Source of the DNA: an uncultured Cytophagaceae bacterium | GTDB lineage: Bacteria > Bacteroidota > Bacteroidia > Cytophagales > Spirosomataceae | Direction of reading: 5' to 3' | Length of the DNA stretch: 5,549 nucleotides | Assembly: GCA_903837305.1 (NCBI GenBank) | Contig: CAILUB010000277.1 | Location: forward strand, 1 to 5,549 | Shown: positions 5,473 to 5,549 of the stretch, one piece after another | Layout: the number at the start of each line of letters is the position of its first letter | Numbering within the stretch: position 1 is the stretch's first letter | Made by a program: the position numbers and the translations under genes | The notes under the pieces: model-generated | The model's database searches: none | What the model saw: only the letters and a program-made list of their open reading frames with translations | What the model was told of the DNA's origin: nothing

Positions 5473-5545
5473 GCGGGAGTAGCTCATTTGGTAGAGCGAT
5501 AGCCTTCCAAGCTATAGGTGGCGGGTTCGAGCCCCGTCTCCCGCT
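5473..5545 (+). tRNA. tRNA-Gly (anticodon TCC)
   Basis: The acceptor arm GCGGGAG (5473-5479) pairs fully with CTCCCGC (5538-5544). The anticodon stem ATAGC/GCTAT (5499-5503 and 5511-5515) encloses CTTCCAA with anticodon TCC at 5506-5508. The T-arm is GCGGG/CCCGT around TTCGAGC. The discriminator is T5545, usual for bacterial tRNA-Gly. No CCA is encoded (CGAA follows), so the 3' end must be added by nucleotidyltransferase. It decodes GGA and GGG. It is complete, ending 4 bases before the window edge. Confidence 0.97.
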
Positions 5546-5549
5546 CGAA

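Noticed and set aside
5222..5502. Two short + strand open frames crossing the tRNA genes
   Set aside because: They run through the tRNA-Tyr gene and, in one case, into tRNA-Gly; their translations are tRNA sequence read as codons.

Overview
The window looks like ordinary chromosome of a Bacteroidota bacterium, most likely Cytophagales-like. Support: start codons lack clear Shine-Dalgarno sites; the promoter before the tRNAs matches the Bacteroidota housekeeping consensus TTTG-N19-TAnnTTTG exactly; the protein families (SCO and DUF420 beside cox genes, an ECF sigma with a zinc-free anti-sigma-like partner, a signal-peptide beta-barrel protein) are typical of the phylum. Placement below phylum is inference. 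No mobile element, CRISPR array or rRNA was seen.

Region 1 (1-1951, + strand) is the distal part of an aerobic respiration operon: the last 21 codons of cytochrome c oxidase subunit III, a small subunit IV, an SCO-type copper chaperone, a DUF420 (CtaM-like) oxidase assembly protein, and a 96-residue membrane protein with a CxxC motif just after its signal peptide. Gaps are 5-21 bp and the last two genes overlap by 8 bp. The set combines structural subunits with copper-site maturation factors; the last small protein is uncharacterised and is a plausible extra maturation factor.

Region 2 (1952-2758, - strand) is glutamate racemase (murI), which makes D-glutamate for peptidoglycan. It converges on the cox operon with no base between the stop codons. 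A 104-bp divergent intergenic region separates it from region 3 and carries weak promoter-like motifs on both strands and a short near-palindrome.

Region 3 (2863-5241, + strand) is a tight three-gene unit: an ECF sigma factor (TTG start), a single-pass, cysteine-free anti-sigma-like protein (ATGA overlap), and a 377-residue outer-membrane beta-barrel protein 4 bp further on. The natural reading is an envelope-sensing sigma/anti-sigma pair with an envelope effector or sensor. The barrel gene holds a heptanucleotide tandem repeat at which gain or loss of one unit would truncate the protein before the barrel, and a separate 16-residue protein repeat.

Region 4 (5242-5549) holds a strong promoter followed by tRNA-Tyr(GTA), with an encoded CCA, and tRNA-Gly(TCC), without CCA. 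In many bacteria this pair precedes tRNA-Thr and tuf, which would lie just beyond the window.
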